From CAYJAD01 sp964371225 (GTDB taxonomy: Bacteria; Desulfobacterota; Desulfovibrionia; Desulfovibrionales; Desulfovibrionaceae): DNA of 33,527 nucleotides. Positions 29,537 through 33,527 of this stretch are shown here, piece after piece; positions within the stretch are counted from its first letter, which is position 1, and each line of letters opens with the position of its first letter. The DNA lies in the NCBI GenBank assembly GCA_964371225.1, contig CAYJNA010000013.1, positions 1 to 33,527 on the forward strand, given 5' to 3'. The notes beneath the pieces are model-generated. The model saw only the letters and a program-made list of their open reading frames with translations, was not told where the DNA came from and made no database searches. Position numbers and translations under genes: made by a program.

Positions 29537-30601
29537 TTATTGCGTAAAATGGTCAAAACCTTTGCCATAAGGCATAATTTCGCCATTAAGCTCAATATGA
29601 CCGCTATCTGTAATGGTACCTATACTGCGTAAACTAGGTAAGGCTGCGTGAATAATGGGTAAAAGTGTAGGAACACAAGCTCCCAATAAAGCGTAATCTT
29701 CACCGCCAAGCCAAGCTTCATGTACTGCGTTGCGCTTATTTTTTTCCGCGTGACGCAGTACTTCCTCATGCAAAAGTGCTTTGGGGAAGACCAGTTGCGC
29801 CCCTAAGATGGTATGCTTATCCATACCTAAAAGACGTGGTACATCACTGGCTAATCCATCAGAAACATCCATAAGAACCGGTGGGCGCATATGCGTGCAA
29901 GAACGCGCTAAAATAAGACCTGCATCCACTTGTGGTACGGGTTGTAAATGTGTTTCGCAGGCTATAGGCCAAGTTTTCAAAGCCTCAGTTCCATTTTTCT
30001 CCAATTCTTCCAAGCCAATGCGCGCAAGACCCACATTGCCCACTAAAAATAAAATATCTCCAGGCATGGCACCGCCGCGTGTTAAATACTTACCGGTATT
30101 TTCTGTGCCTATATTTTGTAAAACCTGAGTAGTATCTGCGCCATTTGGAGTAGTATTTTGGCCTAATTGTTTAGGATTAATCCCTTCGCCCCATGCTGTA
30201 ATGCAGATAATAATTTTCTTTGAACGCGAAATATCGCCGCCGCTTAAGACCATATGATGTTTTTTGGCCAAAGCTGCCATGCCACTAAAAAATTTTTCAA
30301 GCCAGAGCATGTCCGTATGCGCCGGTATGGCAAGCCCCATGCTAAAACCCAATGGACGTACGCCCATGGCGGCTAAATCACTCACATTAACAGCCAAGGC
30401 TTTATGCCCTACTTGTTCTGGACTAAAATAGGATGTTCTAAAATGTACATCTTCCATAAACAAATCCGTGCTAATACAGAGGCCATTTTGTTCACCAAGA
30501 ACGGCGCAATCATCACCGCGTCCCAAGAGTAAGGAAGGGTGCTGTTCCGGAAAGTGCTTAGATAGAAGCTGTAAAATGGATGATTCAGATAAATTTTTCA
30601 T
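29537..30601 (-). CDS. thiL: thiamine-monophosphate kinase
   Basis: Phosphorylates thiamine monophosphate to the active cofactor thiamine diphosphate. 354 residues, longer than the usual 320-330. Motifs of the PurM/ThiL fold: GRGDDCAVL (27-35), STDLFMEDVHF (44-54), KALAVNVSDLAAMG (67-80), GGDISRSKK (121-129), LMDVSDGLASD (about 240-250) and LGGEDYALL (about 297-305). The extra length is a hydrophilic Asn/Thr/Gln-rich insertion at about residues 141-172. AGGGAA lies about 5 bases before the ATG. It starts 20 bases after pcrA on the same strand and is probably cotranscribed with it. Confidence 0.93.
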   Translation of the reverse strand: MKNLSESSILQLLSKHFPEQHPSLLLGRGDDCAVLGEQNGLCISTDLFMEDVHFRTSYFSPEQVGHKALAVNVSDLAAMGVRPLGFSMGLAIPAHTDMLWLEKFFSGMAALAKKHHMVLSGGDISRSKKIIICITAWGEGINPKQLGQNTTPNGADTTQVLQNIGTENTGKYLTRGGAMPGDILFLVGNVGLARIGLEELEKNGTEALKTWPIACETHLQPVPQVDAGLILARSCTHMRPPVLMDVSDGLASDVPRLLGMDKHTILGAQLVFPKALLHEEVLRHAEKNKRNAVHEAWLGGEDYALLGACVPTLLPIIHAALPSLRSIGTITDSGHIELNGEIMPYGKGFDHFTQ

Positions 30602-30621
30602 GAATATTCCCTAAAACGACC

Positions 30622-32850
30622 CTATTCAGGGGTTAAGAAATCCTTCAAAATAGTTTTTAATCCAAAACCGGAGAAATTTACTTGATATTTATCAGGTGCT
30701 ACAAATTTAATCATTTTTCCGCGTCCAAAAATTTTATGATGGCAATATCCTAAGGGCAGTGGGCCTGTGTCATTGCTGTTATTGCGTGATGGTGGAATTG
30801 CGCAATCATCAGCAAGATCTTGTGATGGTTTAGAAAATTCAGTTGGAGGCAAAAGACGTACCGGCTTGCGTTCTTGCGTTTGTCCGTGTCCGTAACCAAA
30901 GGCGCCGCGTTGTCCACGTTGATGTAATTGCCCGCCATAACTTTCATACCATTCTTCACAAAGGCCGGATTTTTCGCCGCTGAGTTCGCGCATGAAGGGG
31001 CTTGGGTTCACATGTACAGGGCCACTTCCTTTCATATATACGGTGCAGGGCGCGTATAATTCAAGGCATTGGCGCGCTCTGGTACAAGCCACATACATGA
31101 GGCGGCGCTCTTCTTCAAAGCTTTCCAAGTCTGCGCTGGCATGGCGTGAAGGAAAGCGATCTTCAGCCAAATCAATGATTAAAACAGCATTCCATTCTAA
31201 GCCTTTAGCAGAGTGAATGGTGGAAAGACTGATGCATTGTTCTTCAGCTTCTTTTTCTTCACCAGGGTCAAGGACAAGGTCGGCAATAAAAAGATCTAAA
31301 TCTGTATAGCCATTGGCCATATGCTGTATTTCTTCCAAGCCTTGTAAGCGTCGCGGCCAATCATCGGGGTATTCTACTTCCAAACGTGGTTGGTATTGCG
31401 TGATAAGTTCACTTATATATTGCGCCGGAGTATAGGGCATGGCACGCAATCTATCTAGGCAGCGTATATCTTCCAAGAAATCTCTATATTTTCCAAAGGC
31501 TTTTTCAGTGGCACCGGCATCTCCGGAACATGCCACCGTATACAATTTTTGCATGGTTTTTTTGCCAATGCCCTTATGTAAAACAGCCACACGTTCAAAA
31601 GCTGTTAAGTCAAAGGGGTTAATTATAAGCCGTGCATATGAAAGTATGTCTTTTATATGGGATGCTTCGGAAAAGCGTAATCCACCGTATTTACGAAAGG
31701 CAATGCCTTCGCGTTGTAGCACAGCTTCCACAGCATAGGAATGGAAACCTGCTCGAAAAAGTATTGCAATTTCATGCGGTAAATGTTCGCGCAATAAAGC
31801 TCTTACGCGTTTTACCACCATATCCGCTTGGCTGCGATCACTGGCCGGTTGGATATGTTTAACAGGTAAGCCCCCTTCACGAGAAGTAAAGAGGTTTTTG
31901 TCATAAGACTGTGCGGCATTTTTTAATAAAGTATTGGCCACATCCAATATGGGCTGGGTAGAACGGTAGTTTTCTTCCAAACGAATAATTTGTGTTTGGG
32001 GAAAGTTTTCGGGAAAATCTAAAATATTTTTTACATTGGCACCACGAAAGGCATAAATGGATTGTGCATCATCTCCCACAGCCATAACATTACCGCTGCC
32101 ACCAAACTCTTGGGCACCCAGTAGGCGCACTATACGCGCTTGTACTAAGTTGGTGTCTTGATATTCATCCACCATAATATATTGATAGCGCTGGCGCAGC
32201 CTTTGTATTTCTGGCCTTTTTCCCAGAACGCCCTCTTGGAGCAAGGTTTCAAGCTCAAAAAGCAAATCATCATAATCCAGAAGGCCGTGCGTACGGCGAA
32301 ACTCTGTATAGGCTGTATTGATTTTACAAAGATCTTCACAATGAGGTAAAAGATGTTGTGATTCGCGACGTAAAACTTCTTCAATGCTCATTTCTTTATT
32401 GCGGGCTTTACTCAAAATACCCACAATAGTTTGTGTTTTAGGGAATGATCTATCCCCCTTACCTACACTAAGAGTATCTTTACAATGCGCAATGGCAGCG
32501 CTGATGTCAGCACTATCCATGATGGAAAAATGTCTGCCTTCCAGCCATGTGGGGCGGTATTGACGTAAAACCCCATAGGCGAAAGCGTGAAAGGTGCCCC
32601 CTTGAACGCCGGAAAGCCCTTGTTCCAAGAGTAAGGAAGCGCGATGCAACATTTCTTGAGCAGCTTTGCGTGTAAAAGTGAGCAAAAGCATGGAGGTGGG
32701 AGCTACGCCATGTTCGTACAGCCAAGCAAGGCGGTATACAATGGTGCGTGTTTTTCCGGAGCCGGCTCCGGCAATAACCAGTACAGCGCCATCAGAAGCA
32801 GTGGCGGCGGCGTGTTGTGCCGTATTAAGGCTTTGCGCATAATCTATCAT
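30622..32850 (-). CDS. pcrA: UvrD/PcrA-family ATP-dependent DNA helicase
   Basis: Superfamily 1A 3'-5' helicase, 742 residues from the ATG at 32850. Motifs in order: Q motif region LNTAQHAAA; I AGAGSGKT (about 28-35); Ia LLLTFTRKAAQEM; II VDEYQDTN; III GDDAQSIYAFRGA; IV LEENYRSTQ; V STIHSAKGLEWNAV; VI RRLMYVACTRAR. The C-terminal end (FGRGKMIKFVAPDKYQVNFSGFGLKTI) resembles the Tudor-like domain of PcrA. PcrA or UvrD roles in repair and plasmid or fork processing are expected. No Shine-Dalgarno is visible, and the best promoter predicts transcription from about the start codon itself, so a leaderless mRNA is possible. An in-frame start at 32865 would lie upstream of that transcription start. 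Confidence 0.93.
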   Translation of the reverse strand: MIDYAQSLNTAQHAAATASDGAVLVIAGAGSGKTRTIVYRLAWLYEHGVAPTSMLLLTFTRKAAQEMLHRASLLLEQGLSGVQGGTFHAFAYGVLRQYRPTWLEGRHFSIMDSADISAAIAHCKDTLSVGKGDRSFPKTQTIVGILSKARNKEMSIEEVLRRESQHLLPHCEDLCKINTAYTEFRRTHGLLDYDDLLFELETLLQEGVLGKRPEIQRLRQRYQYIMVDEYQDTNLVQARIVRLLGAQEFGGSGNVMAVGDDAQSIYAFRGANVKNILDFPENFPQTQIIRLEENYRSTQPILDVANTLLKNAAQSYDKNLFTSREGGLPVKHIQPASDRSQADMVVKRVRALLREHLPHEIAILFRAGFHSYAVEAVLQREGIAFRKYGGLRFSEASHIKDILSYARLIINPFDLTAFERVAVLHKGIGKKTMQKLYTVACSGDAGATEKAFGKYRDFLEDIRCLDRLRAMPYTPAQYISELITQYQPRLEVEYPDDWPRRLQGLEEIQHMANGYTDLDLFIADLVLDPGEEKEAEEQCISLSTIHSAKGLEWNAVLIIDLAEDRFPSRHASADLESFEEERRLMYVACTRARQCLELYAPCTVYMKGSGPVHVNPSPFMRELSGEKSGLCEEWYESYGGQLHQRGQRGAFGYGHGQTQERKPVRLLPPTEFSKPSQDLADDCAIPPSRNNSNDTGPLPLGYCHHKIFGRGKMIKFVAPDKYQVNFSGFGLKTILKDFLTPE

Positions 32851-32856
32851 GTAGCT

Positions 32857-32901
32857 ATAATACAACCTAGCATTGACATAGGCAAGAGGGGAGTTTACAG
32901 T
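32857..32901. promoter_or_regulatory. overlapping divergent promoters of pcrA and the unknown gene at 32975
   Basis: Leftward: TTGCCT, 17 bases, TATTAT (the -10 covers 32857-32862), with the start at about the pcrA ATG. Rightward: TTGACA (32873-32878), 17 bases, TACAGT (32896-32901), with the start near 32908. The two promoters share sequence, so they may compete. Confidence 0.55.
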
Positions 32902-32974
32902 GTTAAAACTAGGTGAATTATATTTGTCTGTACGTATATTTTACCAGCTATACCGAGCAAGGAGATTTATTACT

Positions 32975-33493
32975 ATGTCCCAAGTGCAAGATACCTTTGG
33001 AAAAAGCATTGAAAAAGTTTTAGAAGTGGTCATGTTTGAAAATTGGCTTCGCTTTTATTTTATAAGTGAAGAAGAAGGCAGTGATAAATTATTTATTCAT
33101 GTGCCAGAGCAAGGAATGACACGCATCAAAGAATTGTATCCGCACTTGTACCAACTTGCTGAAAGTGTGAATAATAAAGAAATTACTTTTGATTCATCCC
33201 GTTCTGCCGTGTGCGAACATGTGCTTGTAGAAGTTGATGGAAAAAGCATACCTAAGGAAATGTCGCCCATGGTTTTTGATAGTGCTACTTTTCATGTGGA
33301 ATTACAGCTTTTTAACACATGGGTTAGTGCTCACGAAGAACAACTTGATGAAGGATTTTTAGAATTTGGCGCATGGCGTAATTTCTTTTCTCAATGGCGT
33401 CAAACAGATAATGTGAAAGGCATTGCCCTTAAAATGATGAGTGCTGCCGCTGCGGCTGGGCAAGAAGACAGCTCGCACAATACAGTTCATTAA
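32975..33493 (+). CDS. hypothetical protein, divergent from pcrA
   Basis: 172 residues from the ATG at 32975, with AAGGAG (32959-32964) 10 bases upstream. A GTG at 32900 opens a longer frame but falls in the -10 element of the promoter. The protein is soluble and acidic, has no cysteine motif except one Cys, and mixes helices and strands: SIEKVLEVVMFENWLRFYFI near the N-terminus and GAWRNFFSQWRQTDNVKGIA followed by an Ala-rich segment at the C-terminus. There is no signal peptide or membrane segment. I do not recognise a family. It is complete, and the window ends 34 bases after its stop. Confidence 0.75.
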   Translation: MSQVQDTFGKSIEKVLEVVMFENWLRFYFISEEEGSDKLFIHVPEQGMTRIKELYPHLYQLAESVNNKEITFDSSRSAVCEHVLVEVDGKSIPKEMSPMVFDSATFHVELQLFNTWVSAHEEQLDEGFLEFGAWRNFFSQWRQTDNVKGIALKMMSAAAAAGQEDSSHNTVH

Positions 33494-33527
33494 ACAGTAT
33501 ACAAATTTAGGGTATATTACAGCGAAG

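Overview
The window is a chromosomal housekeeping region from an AT-rich (roughly 40% GC by eye) anaerobic bacterium, most likely a member of the Desulfovibrionaceae. The case rests on gene content and order: dnaA-dnaN-gyrB-gyrA-TPR-purF-hisS-aspS-def-fmt-DUF116-rsmB on one strand, parA and parB split by a small opposite-strand gene, a Fe-S type PurF, a non-discriminating-type AspRS, and a FlgM next to a small helical protein. The family assignment is an inference from memory of such gene neighbourhoods, not a database result. I see no tRNA, rRNA, CRISPR array, transposase, integrase or prophage gene. A run of 100 N (21587-21686) marks an assembly gap.

Layout. 1-2500: chromosome partitioning, with parA (+), a cysteine-containing unknown gene (-), parB (+), a parS site in the parA leader and further parS-like sites nearby. 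2508-19589: a long leftward block. Read in transcription order it is dnaA, dnaN, gyrB, gyrA, TPR protein, purF, terminator, hisS, aspS, hairpin and structured leader, def, fmt, DUF116 and rsmB. It covers replication initiation, the clamp, DNA supercoiling, purine synthesis, tRNA charging and protein start-site processing. 19602-21586: the dnaA upstream region and a divergent M23 envelope peptidase ending in a strong terminator. 21690-26798: a tightly packed leftward operon (ychJ-like, a two-repeat cysteine protein, pgi, a sensor kinase and a sigma-54 response regulator). 26799-27661: the only long gene-free stretch. It holds a candidate small RNA with an intrinsic terminator and a hairpin-rich, repeat-like element. 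27662-29499: a lone amino-acid ABC permease, a small basic/helical protein and flgM (+). 29537-32850: pcrA-thiL (-). 32975-33493: an unknown gene (+), divergent from pcrA.

Most genes are ordinary core genes with intact motifs. The most unusual parts are the 26.8-27.6 kb non-coding segment (candidate sRNA with a CCUCC-bearing loop, plus adjacent nested inverted repeats), the parS-like sites spread over the first 10 kb, the structured leader before def, and a divergent DnaA. Several start codons were moved inward from the longest open frame because a promoter, terminator or ribosome binding site lies in the extension (parA, hisS, pcrA, the final gene and others).
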